Shown here piece by piece: positions 1-5,045 of a stretch of 8,074 bases of DNA. A program made the position numbers and the translations under genes. The notes under the pieces are model-generated. The model was not told the DNA's origin, made no database searches, and saw only the letters and a list, made by a program, of their open reading frames with translations. Each line of letters begins with the position of its first letter. Within the stretch, counting starts at the first letter, position 1. This DNA is from Neptunomonas sp. GTDB lineage: Bacteria; Pseudomonadota; Gammaproteobacteria; Pseudomonadales; Balneatricaceae. Where the stretch lies: assembly GCA_004195305.1 (NCBI GenBank), contig SDWN01000880.1:1-8074 (forward strand), written 5' to 3'.

Positions 1-332
1 TCGCGGATTTTTTTCAGCATCGCCTGGGCATGCGCGGCCTCCTCTTCCGAGACTTTACCCGCAGGCTCCCCCTTGAGATCCACGCGGTCAGCATCGGTTA
101 CAAGGCTCTTGTAATACTGCGGAGCACGCACATAGGACGCCAGGGCACGCTTGATTTTACCTTGCGGAAGTTTTTGCTCTGCTAACAGATCTTCCTGAAT
201 GCCAATTTTTAACGGCTTTACCGCATCACGATTAAAAGTTTCGGGGTAGAGTTCTGAGATGAGCGCCACCGCGGCTTGATTAGCGACGCGATTCTTATTC
301 TTTGAAGGCTTAACGGACGGAGTCTGGGTCAT
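1..332 (-). CDS. proQ: ProQ/FinO-domain RNA chaperone (3' part cut by the window edge)
   Basis: RNA-binding protein of the ProQ/FinO family; members bind structured small RNAs and mRNA 3' ends in the cytoplasm and tune their stability and pairing. The 110 visible residues start at an ATG (330-332) and run off the left edge. A short basic N-terminus (residues 8-16, rich in K and N) is followed by the FinO-type core: a helix ending in LYPETF (28-33), the hallmark PLKIGI (40-45), a helix with ALASYVRAPQYYKSL (63-77), and the strand RVDLKGEPAG (83-92), then an acidic/alanine helix. Seen directly: these motifs in family order. Inferred: the missing C-terminus may hold the linker and Tudor-like domain of long ProQ, or the protein may be a minimal FinO-domain type. 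It sits 51 nt downstream of tusA on the same strand and may share its transcript. No clear Shine-Dalgarno precedes the ATG. Confidence 0.88.
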   Translation of the reverse strand, partial: MTQTPSVKPSKNKNRVANQAAVALISELYPETFNRDAVKPLKIGIQEDLLAEQKLPQGKIKRALASYVRAPQYYKSLVTDADRVDLKGEPAGKVSEEEAAHAQAMLKKIR

Positions 333-383
333 AGAAAAATCGTTTATGGTTGCTGGAAAAACTACAAAGGAAGGTCAATCGAC

Positions 384-626
384 TCAACCTTCACCTTTTC
401 GGATCAGGTAATAAAAACAATCCGCGTGTTCGCGCATACCGATCAACTCGTGACCGAGAAAAGCGCAAAATTTAGGGATATCGCGCTCTGTGGAGGGATC
501 CGTAGCGATCACCTCCAGCACCTCACCGATAGCGATATCCCGCACTTTATTATGAAGCATCATTACCGGCTCAGGGCAGTACAACCCACTCGCATCCATA
601 CAATGATCTGGTTTTATCTCAGTCAT
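384..626 (-). CDS. tusA: Sulfur carrier protein TusA
   Basis: TusA accepts persulfide sulfur from the cysteine desulfurase IscS and passes it along the TusBCD-TusE relay to MnmA for 2-thiolation of tRNA wobble uridines; in some bacteria TusA also serves molybdenum cofactor or sulfur-oxidation chemistry. The 80-residue product is of normal family length. The diagnostic CPxP motif is at residues 17-20 (GLYCPEP), with C17 as the persulfide-carrying cysteine, followed by the usual DPSTERDIPKFC segment (43-54) and a C-terminal strand ending YYLIRKGEG. The start is supported by AAGGTGAGG shortly upstream of the ATG. Cytoplasmic, two-layer alpha/beta sandwich in the family. No other sulfur-relay gene is in the window. 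Its leader may contain the bidirectional terminator-like hairpin at 676-698, so attenuation is possible but unproven. Confidence 0.95.
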   Translation of the reverse strand: MTEIKPDHCMDASGLYCPEPVMMLHNKVRDIAIGEVLEVIATDPSTERDIPKFCAFLGHELIGMREHADCFYYLIRKGEG

Positions 627-675
627 AGCCTCACCTTAAAAAACTAGGGCCATTGTCGCAAATGCTGATGACAGG

Positions 676-700
676 AAAAAGTAGCAATGCTACTTTTTTT
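676..700. terminator. Perfect terminator-like hairpin with U-tracts on both sides
   Basis: AAAAAGTAGC (676-685) pairs exactly with GCTACTTTTT (689-698) around a 3-nt loop, and T's continue to 700 on the plus strand. Read on the minus strand the stem also ends in a T run, so it has the form of a bidirectional intrinsic terminator. It is odd in place: it sits between two divergent genes (tusA and the ABM gene), where no upstream transcript from either gene needs ending. It could act as a leader attenuator for tusA, block stray transcription, or be a remnant of a lost gene. Confidence 0.6.
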
Positions 701-719
701 ACTATCTGGACAAATAACC

Positions 720-740
720 GGCCCGCTAATTATGCGGGCC
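720..740. repeat. GC-rich inverted repeat in the tusA/ABM divergent region
   Basis: GGCCCGC (720-726) and GCGGGCC (734-740) are perfect 7-bp inverted arms around an AT-only 7-nt loop. It lies 21 nt beyond the terminator-like hairpin and abuts the TTATACTTAG element that is the best -10 candidate in this region. It could be an operator, an RNA stem in either leader, or half of a paired antiterminator/terminator arrangement. No long T-run follows it on either strand, so it is not an intrinsic terminator by itself. Confidence 0.5.
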
Positions 741-769
741 TTATACTTAGATTAGCAATCGAACAGCAA
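740..769 (-). promoter_or_regulatory. Candidate sigma70 promoter for tusA
   Basis: On the minus strand TTGCTG (764-769) is followed after 18 nt by TATAAG (740-745), matching the consensus at 4 and 5 of 6 positions. Transcription would begin near 733 and give a leader of roughly 105 nt holding the U-flanked hairpin at 676-698. On the plus strand the same AT-rich stretch reads TATACT (742-747), a possible -10 for the ABM gene but with no recognisable -35. Called by eye only. Confidence 0.3.
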
Positions 770-787
770 ACACCGAGGAGATTAATC

Positions 788-1072
788 ATGATCAAGGTGA
801 TGATTGAGCGCTATATCGCGGAAGACTTAGCTAGCCACTACCTGCAACTCGCCAACAGCACACTGCAGACAGCAATGGCAGCGCAGGGGTTTATCAGCGG
901 GGAATCACTACAGGATGTAAACAACCCGAATCACCGCATTATTTTTGCTAACTTCCGAACTCTGGATCACTGGCTAAACTGGTACCAGAGCCCTGAACGC
1001 AAGGAGCTTCTAAGCAGCCTGCGGCCGCTGCTGATCAGCGATGAAAAAATAATCATCATGGAGCACATCTAA
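788..1072 (+). CDS. Antibiotic biosynthesis monooxygenase (ABM) domain protein
   Basis: Small single-domain protein (94 residues) of the dimeric alpha/beta-barrel ABM superfamily, which includes cofactor-free quinol monooxygenases (YgiN type), heme-degrading enzymes (IsdG type) and many members of unknown substrate. Visible family pattern: an N-terminal strand MIKVMIERYI, a helix, GFISGESL (34-41), a strand NHRIIFANF (48-56), then the helix DHWLNWYQSPERKEL (60-74) with the typical W-x3-Y/W and S-P spacing, and a last strand EKIIIMEHI. The ATG at 788 is chosen because GAGGAG lies 7 nt upstream and the protein then begins at the first family strand; the frame stays open back to an ATG at 653, but that extension would translate through both hairpins and does not look like protein. 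Substrate cannot be assigned. It is a lone gene, divergent from tusA and convergent with rlmM. Confidence 0.85.
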   Translation: MIKVMIERYIAEDLASHYLQLANSTLQTAMAAQGFISGESLQDVNNPNHRIIFANFRTLDHWLNWYQSPERKELLSSLRPLLISDEKIIIMEHI

Positions 1073-1108
1073 GTGTCTTAGCCAGCGAAACCCCGTGGAC
1101 CGCCCAGC

Positions 1109-1138
1109 ACCGGCTCATCCGCGCCTTAAATAGCCGGT
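1109..1138. repeat. Stem-loop straddling the 3' end of rlmM
   Basis: ACCGGCT (1109-1115) and AGCCGGT (1132-1138) form a perfect 7-bp inverted repeat with a 16-nt loop that covers the rlmM stop codon. It lies in the gap between the convergent ABM and rlmM genes, where terminators are expected, but no T-tract follows on either strand. A Rho-assisted end point or 3'-end stabiliser is more likely than a classic intrinsic terminator. Confidence 0.35.
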
Positions 1139-2176
1139 CACCTCTTCACGATCGTGATAGAGCTGCTTCAGATCCAATCGGTATGCGATCCCCGCCTGCC
1201 CCAGCTGCTCACGAATGAGATCCTGACACTCACAAACAGCCTGGTAACGCTTTTTCATCGGTAACTTGAGATTAAAGATAATCCGCTCGCACCAGCCCTG
1301 CTGTAGCCAAAGCGCCATATGCCGGGCCACCTTAGAGGGCTGATCAGCCATATCGCAAACCATCCACTGCACCGATCGCTGCGGCTGAAAACGAAAACCA
1401 TCCTCGCGCACATGCGTGACCAGTCCGCTATCCATCAGCGATTCCGCCATCGGACCGTTATCAACCGCAATGACCTGTAGATGACGTTTAACCAACTGCC
1501 AGGTCCAACCTCCGGGTGCCGCACCCAGATCCACAGAACGCATCCCCGGTGCCAGCAGTCGCTCGCGCTGCCCCTCATCTAAAAAATGCAGAAAGGCTTC
1601 ATCCAGCTTTAGCGTTGAACGACTTGGCGCTGCGCCCGGAAACTTCAACCGCGGGATACCCATCTCGTCACAGGAATGGTTACCTGGATAACTAACCCCC
1701 GGATAAACCCGATCAGAACTCAAAAAGAACAGATGTAAACGGGGCAGCTTGGAGGTGCGCTTAGGAGTTAGAATGCCCGCTCGACGCAGCTGCTGGGCAC
1801 AGGGTGAGGTAAATTTACGGCAAAATCCTGCCAGGGATTTTGCCTCGTTAGTATCGGCGGTTTCTATCACCAGCTCACCACAGCGCGGCAAGAGACTGAT
1901 CTGCTCGAGCAAGGGTGTGATCCGGTCCGCTTCTGGCAGGCCTTCAATCAACCCGGGGCCAGCAAACCACTGCCGCACGAAGATTAACTGCGAAAAAACC
2001 AGCAACCGCTGCAACAGCGACGCACCATCAGCGACATGGCAGACATAGACAACGTAGCCGTCACCCCTGCTGGTTTTAGAGTACCCGGGAACGCCAGCTT
2101 GAAGCGCCAGGTCATTAATTTCAGCCGCACACTCCGGTTCAAAACCGGGCCGACAATACAGTATAAGATGATTCAT
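1115..2176 (-). CDS. rlmM: 23S rRNA C2498 2'-O-ribose methyltransferase RlmM
   Basis: SAM-dependent enzyme that methylates the ribose 2'-OH of C2498 in the peptidyl-transferase region of 23S rRNA, acting before the 50S subunit is finished. The 353 residues follow E. coli RlmM almost throughout: an N-terminal THUMP-like part opening with LYCRPGFEPECAAEI (6-20), the linker with ADTNEAKSLAGFCRKFT (107-123), MGIPRLKFPGAAPSRSTLKL (172-191), then a Rossmann methyltransferase with the SAM loop VDLGAAPGGW (215-224), VDNGPMAESLMDSG (238-251), MVCDM (272-276) and NLKLPMKKR (302-310), whose K304 matches the family's catalytic lysine. It ends at HDREEVTGYLRRG, about 13 residues shorter than the E. coli protein. 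An in-frame TAA four codons upstream fixes the start. No Shine-Dalgarno is present; see the promoter entry. Confidence 0.96.
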   Translation of the reverse strand: MNHLILYCRPGFEPECAAEINDLALQAGVPGYSKTSRGDGYVVYVCHVADGASLLQRLLVFSQLIFVRQWFAGPGLIEGLPEADRITPLLEQISLLPRCGELVIETADTNEAKSLAGFCRKFTSPCAQQLRRAGILTPKRTSKLPRLHLFFLSSDRVYPGVSYPGNHSCDEMGIPRLKFPGAAPSRSTLKLDEAFLHFLDEGQRERLLAPGMRSVDLGAAPGGWTWQLVKRHLQVIAVDNGPMAESLMDSGLVTHVREDGFRFQPQRSVQWMVCDMADQPSKVARHMALWLQQGWCERIIFNLKLPMKKRYQAVCECQDLIREQLGQAGIAYRLDLKQLYHDREEVTGYLRRG

Positions 2177-2591
2177 AGGTCGGCATTATAACCACCATGG
2201 CGCTGAGCGCACGGTCATTCGCACAACCTCAGGGTTAAACGTTCAAATCGACCAAGAGCAGATTGGATCTGAGGAGCCAAAAATCGTTAATACTGATCGA
2301 GATAACCTTAAACCAAGCCCTGGAAGGTTGATTCCACAAGGGATGAGTGACGCCTAGGAGGATCTAAAGCACATTTACGAACAACGCTAGGCCATATATA
2401 CGGGTTAATGATCGTCTCGTTTGAGCCTAACCCACCCTATCCCGATATCACTTTGCTATCATTGATCACTATGCTTAATTAAACACTTCTTGATAAAACG
2501 CAGTTTGCATAGATTTAAAATTGATACTGTGGCATCTTAACCGTTTACATTTGCGCTACTGGACGGCGAACACTTTTTAATAGGATCAGGC
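2177..2591. other. 415-nt divergent intergenic region, rlmM/fnr, without a gene
   Basis: No open frame with coding character was found. The left end holds the rlmM -10. The middle has two loose inverted repeats: GCCTAG/CTAGGC (2352-2357 and 2397-2402) and GGGTTA/TAACCC (2402-2407 and 2428-2433). The right part from about 2440 is AT-rich and should hold the fnr promoter; TTGATA (2490-2495) with TTTAAA 18 nt later (2514-2519) is one possibility. No full FNR box (TTGAT-N4-ATCAA) was found; TTGATCACTATGCT at 2462 matches only 7 of 10 positions. Length and structure would allow a small RNA or long fnr leader, but nothing recognisable supports one. Confidence 0.5.
2185..2213 (-). promoter_or_regulatory. 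Candidate rlmM promoter giving a leaderless or nearly leaderless mRNA
   Basis: The minus strand carries a perfect TATAAT (2185-2190) with only 8 nt between it and the rlmM ATG. A start site at the usual 6-8 nt from the -10 would fall at or next to the ATG. No -35 match is seen at 2208-2213; instead a short palindrome GCGCTGAGCGC (2200-2210) occupies that area. The absence of a Shine-Dalgarno in the 8-nt spacer agrees with a leaderless start, though an upstream promoter cannot be excluded. Confidence 0.4.
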
Positions 2592-3341
2592 ATGTCTGAC
2601 AAGATAAATACAGCTACCAGTAAAAGTCCCATTCAGCACATTAACTGTGACGACTGTGGACTTTTCCCACTGTGTAAACCTGTCGAGATCGGTGGGCGCG
2701 AGCTCAACATCGCTGATGAATTTGTTGAACGTCGCCAGCCAATCAAGGCTGGGGCCTATCTGTTTCAAGAAGATGAACCGTTTCGGGCGATCTTTGCTGT
2801 GACCTCGGGAGCACTGAAACTGGTCAACATCGACCCACACTCCCAAGAACTGGTGGTCGGCTTTGCCTTGGCCGGTGAAACCTTGGGGCAGGCTGCAGCC
2901 TACCCCAAGCGCTACCCGTGCAGCGCCATTGCGCTTGAAGATAGCTACGTCTGCGAACTGCCAATGACCACCATTACCGATATGGCGGCTACTGCTCCTG
3001 CACTGCAGCAGAACCTGCAGCATATGCTCAACAAAGAAAATTTCGACCTGCATCGTCAGTTCGCAATGCTGATGGCGCGCAAGAACGCAGAACAGCGCCT
3101 GTCCGCTTTTCTGCTCAATCTCTCAATGCGCTTAGAAGAGCGTGGGTTCTCCAGCGAACAGTTTCAATTACCGATGTCGCGCGATGATATCGCCAACTTC
3201 CTTGGGCTACGCAAAGAGACCCTGAGCCGGTTGTTTACCAAGCTGCACCAACTGGGTGCCATCGCGGTTCGCGGCAAACATATCCGAATTCTCGACATGG
3301 CACTCCTGCGCGAATGCTCAGGACTTCCTCTGTGCACCTGA
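2592..3341 (+). CDS. fnr: FNR/Anr-type oxygen-sensing transcriptional regulator
   Basis: CRP/FNR-family regulator that holds an oxygen-labile [4Fe-4S] cluster; without oxygen it dimerises and switches genes for anaerobic and microaerobic respiration. All four cluster ligands are visible: C19, C22 and C28 (CDDCGLFPLC) and C121 (YVCELP), matching E. coli C20, C23, C29 and C122. Domains: cysteine-rich N-terminus, cyclic-nucleotide-like beta-roll (about 45-130), dimerisation helix (about 135-165), winged HTH (about 168-240). The recognition helix contains KETLSRLF with E209, S212 and R213, the same residues and numbering as in E. coli, so TTGAT-N4-ATCAA sites are predicted. AGGA lies 6 nt before the ATG. 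249 residues is normal. In pseudomonads the orthologue is called anr and sits near cbb3 assembly genes, as here. An additional cysteine, C110, is not a known ligand. Confidence 0.95.
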   Translation: MSDKINTATSKSPIQHINCDDCGLFPLCKPVEIGGRELNIADEFVERRQPIKAGAYLFQEDEPFRAIFAVTSGALKLVNIDPHSQELVVGFALAGETLGQAAAYPKRYPCSAIALEDSYVCELPMTTITDMAATAPALQQNLQHMLNKENFDLHRQFAMLMARKNAEQRLSAFLLNLSMRLEERGFSSEQFQLPMSRDDIANFLGLRKETLSRLFTKLHQLGAIAVRGKHIRILDMALLRECSGLPLCT

Positions 3342-3383
3342 TCACCCCTTTGGCCGCTGGCAACAGCCCATAACATGCCCCCC

Positions 3384-3422
3384 GATAAGCCCCTGGCTAA
3401 CCACCACGGGCTTATCATTTTT
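3384..3422 (+). terminator. Intrinsic terminator after fnr
   Basis: GATAAGCCC (3384-3392) and GGGCTTATC (3408-3416) form a perfect 9-bp stem with a 15-nt loop, followed by ATTTTT (3417-3422). It begins 42 nt after the fnr stop. Its T-tract ends only 13 nt before the start codon of the next gene, leaving no room for a promoter between them. Confidence 0.8.
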
Positions 3423-3435
3423 ACCGGACACTCTA

Positions 3436-4122
3436 ATGCTCAGCGATACACTGCCTTACTTCAGCGCCTTTCTGGTCGGGTTGCTGGGCGGTGTCCACTG
3501 CCTGGGGATGTGCGGCGGCATTATCGGCACGCTTAACCTGGGCCTTACACCCAGTCAGCGCAGCCAGCCACTCACCCTGCTGTCCTATCAGATCGCTTAC
3601 AATTGTGGGCGAATCTTCAGCTACACACTGGCAGGCGCACTAATGGGGGGACTCGGACTGCTGCTGGTTCAGTGGCTCCCCTTTCAGGCAGCGCAACGGC
3701 TGCTACTGGCTGCCGCCGGGCTCTTTATGCTACTGCTGGGGTTATATCTGGGCGGCTGGTGGCGACTCTTGGTTCGAGTGGAGCACCTGGGACGTCATCT
3801 CTGGAAACGCATCGAACCCATTGGCCGGCACCTGTTGCCGGTCCGCAGCCGGACCCAGGCGCTGCTGCTGGGGACTCTCTGGGGCTGGTTACCCTGTGGC
3901 CTGGTGTACAGCATGTTAATCACCGCCACCGCTAGTGGCGGCATCACCCAGGGCAGCTTACTGATGCTCGCCTTCGCCCTGGGCACGCTGCCCAATCTAC
4001 TATTAATGGGGGTTTTAACCGGCGCTGCAGCCCATCTGTTCCAAGCCAAAAAGGTCAAACAGCTGTCTGGGTTAATCGTTATCGGATTTGGACTCTGGAC
4101 GCTCTACCGCGCCCTGTCCTGA
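3436..4122 (+). CDS. TauE/SafE-like (COG2836-type) membrane protein of the cbb3/FNR neighbourhood
   Basis: Polytopic inner-membrane protein (228 residues) of the kind annotated 'sulfite exporter TauE/SafE family' next to ccoS and anr in pseudomonads; its true substrate is not settled by sequence, and its place beside copper-delivery genes suggests a metal or redox role in cbb3 oxidase biogenesis. About six membrane segments: 9-30, 60-80, 87-109, 141-164, 171-197, 208-226, with a basic loop at 110-140. Conserved cysteine motifs lie in the membrane: HCLGMCGG (H21, C22, C26), YNCGR (C57) and PCGLVY (C154), plausible metal or thiol sites. The frame is open back to 3256, but the ATG at 3436 matches where relatives begin and the upstream part encodes the fnr terminator. 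The ribosome site is poor (only GGA, 7 nt away). It follows fnr on the same strand but behind that terminator. Confidence 0.82.
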   Translation: MLSDTLPYFSAFLVGLLGGVHCLGMCGGIIGTLNLGLTPSQRSQPLTLLSYQIAYNCGRIFSYTLAGALMGGLGLLLVQWLPFQAAQRLLLAAAGLFMLLLGLYLGGWWRLLVRVEHLGRHLWKRIEPIGRHLLPVRSRTQALLLGTLWGWLPCGLVYSMLITATASGGITQGSLLMLAFALGTLPNLLLMGVLTGAAAHLFQAKKVKQLSGLIVIGFGLWTLYRALS

Positions 4123-4175
4123 ATAAGCGATTAACCTGCTGGACCCATTAACCTCGATCCATGGCTCCTTTGCCT

Positions 4176-4217
4176 AATCAAACCCGGCGTAAGCACGTAA
4201 GCTTACTGGGCTTGATA
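4176..4217. repeat. Imperfect hairpin between convergent genes
   Basis: GTAAGC (4189-4194) pairs with GCTTAC (4201-4206) around ACGTAA; after a small internal loop CCC (4183-4185) faces GGG (4208-4210), and ATCAA (4177-4181) faces TTGAT (4212-4216) across one mismatch. It lies in the 141-nt gap where the TauE-like gene and the next minus-strand gene converge, so a shared 3'-end structure is likely. No T-tract follows on either strand. The rest of the gap shows nothing recognisable. Confidence 0.4.
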
Positions 4218-4263
4218 AGGGCCGATTGGGCAATAATAGTGATTCCGTGGCAATGAATACTGA

Positions 4264-4812
4264 TTAGCCCGCATCGGCCTCAGACACATCGCCCTCCACA
4301 TCACCAGCCACAAGCACCACCGCCGGATTGGGAAAACGCTTATAGTTCTCGGCACTTAACTTTCCTTGTGCGGCCTGATGCATCGCGTCAGACTCCATCA
4401 CGATCAGCACCAACACAGAGACCAGAGTCGGCAGCAAGCCAACACCGCCGATCACCGCGAACACCGCAACCTTTTTCATTCCGAGGTAACTGTAGCCGAT
4501 CCACCCCAACAATGAGATCATGCTAAACAGCACCAGCACCCCCAAAAACACCCGCGAGCGCCGCGCTACGATCTGCCACTGGCACATCACATACCAACTG
4601 GAGCCACTGCGTTCACGACGAGCACGCAGCAAGGTATAACCCAGGATGAGTAATGACATAACCGGCACCATCGCGATAGGTTGCCAAAATGAACTAAAAA
4701 TCCCCAGGGAGGCGACAAACCACAGAATGTGATTACCCACCAGGTTGGTTAAAAACAGCTCATGCGGTACTTTGGCCTTGGCCAACTCTTCGGGACTGAT
4801 TTCAAACTGCAT
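4264..4812 (-). CDS. Unrecognised four-helix inner-membrane protein
   Basis: I do not recognise this 182-residue protein. Visible layout: an amphipathic, charged N-terminus (FEISPEELAKAKVPHELF, 3-20), membrane segments at about 22-41, 45-63, 87-108 and 115-138, and a hydrophilic C-terminus ending in an acidic tail (AGDVEGDVSEADAG). The loop between segments 2 and 3 is strongly basic (RARRER at 63-68, ARRSR at 83-87), which by the positive-inside rule puts it, and both termini, in the cytoplasm; the protein would be two membrane hairpins with very short outer turns. C77 is the single cysteine. GGAGAG precedes the ATG by 5 nt. No catalytic or ligand motif is evident. It is divergent from the next gene and interrupts a cbb3-assembly/fnr neighbourhood, but that alone does not give it a function. 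It is a real gene by codon pattern, start signal and protein features. Confidence 0.85.
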   Translation of the reverse strand: MQFEISPEELAKAKVPHELFLTNLVGNHILWFVASLGIFSSFWQPIAMVPVMSLLILGYTLLRARRERSGSSWYVMCQWQIVARRSRVFLGVLVLFSMISLLGWIGYSYLGMKKVAVFAVIGGVGLLPTLVSVLVLIVMESDAMHQAAQGKLSAENYKRFPNPAVVLVAGDVEGDVSEADAG

Positions 4813-4886
4813 TAAGGCTCTCCATTGGCAACACGTTCGGGCCGCTAGGACGACATATCGCAGTCAGCGGTATCATATTCTACGGG

Positions 4887-4899
4887 GATTGTTACAATC
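4887..4899. promoter_or_regulatory. Operator-like palindrome overlapping an extended -10
   Basis: GATTGT-T-ACAATC is a perfect 13-nt palindrome in the divergent region between the two unrecognised genes (4813-5045). It overlaps TGTTACAAT, an extended -10-like element (TACAAT, 4893-4898) reading rightwards. Its form and place suit a dimeric repressor site, but a 6-bp arm can occur by chance. Confidence 0.3.
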
Positions 4900-4935
4900 A
4901 GCGGCCGATCCAGCATCTGACCAGGCACGTCTGTT

Positions 4936-4964
4936 TTAGCACTACGGCCGCGCATGTTTATAAG
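4936..4964 (+). promoter_or_regulatory. Candidate sigma70 promoter for the periplasmic-protein gene at 5046
   Basis: TTAGCA (4936-4941), a 17-nt spacer and TATAAG (4959-4964) match the consensus at 4 and 5 of 6 positions. Transcription would begin near 4971 and give a leader of about 75 nt. Called by eye; the alternative is the extended -10 at 4893. Confidence 0.35.
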
Positions 4965-5045
4965 CACGGTCAAGTCAAGTACAACCCTTTTTCAAAGACT
5001 CTTTTACACATATTTTCATTCACAGGCCCTGTTAGGACAACGCTC

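Noticed and set aside
653..787. Longer ABM protein starting at the ATG at 653
   Set aside because: The added 45 residues would be encoded across both hairpins and the promoter region, do not resemble the family, and lack a ribosome site, whereas the ATG at 788 has GAGGAG 7 nt upstream.
1749..2048. Plus-strand open frame of 99 codons inside rlmM
   Set aside because: It is the antisense shadow of a clearly coding, conserved rlmM and has no start signal or recognisable protein features. The same holds for the other antisense frames inside fnr and ccoI.
2462..2475. FNR box upstream of fnr (autoregulation)
   Set aside because: TTGATCACTATGCT has one good half and only two matches in the second half. 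Other TTGAT occurrences (2329, 2490, 2520, 4212) lack a second half-site, so no FNR site is called.
3256..3435. Longer N-terminus of the TauE/SafE-like protein overlapping the end of fnr
   Set aside because: It would translate the end of fnr in another frame and the fnr terminator; relatives begin at the membrane segment encoded from 3436.
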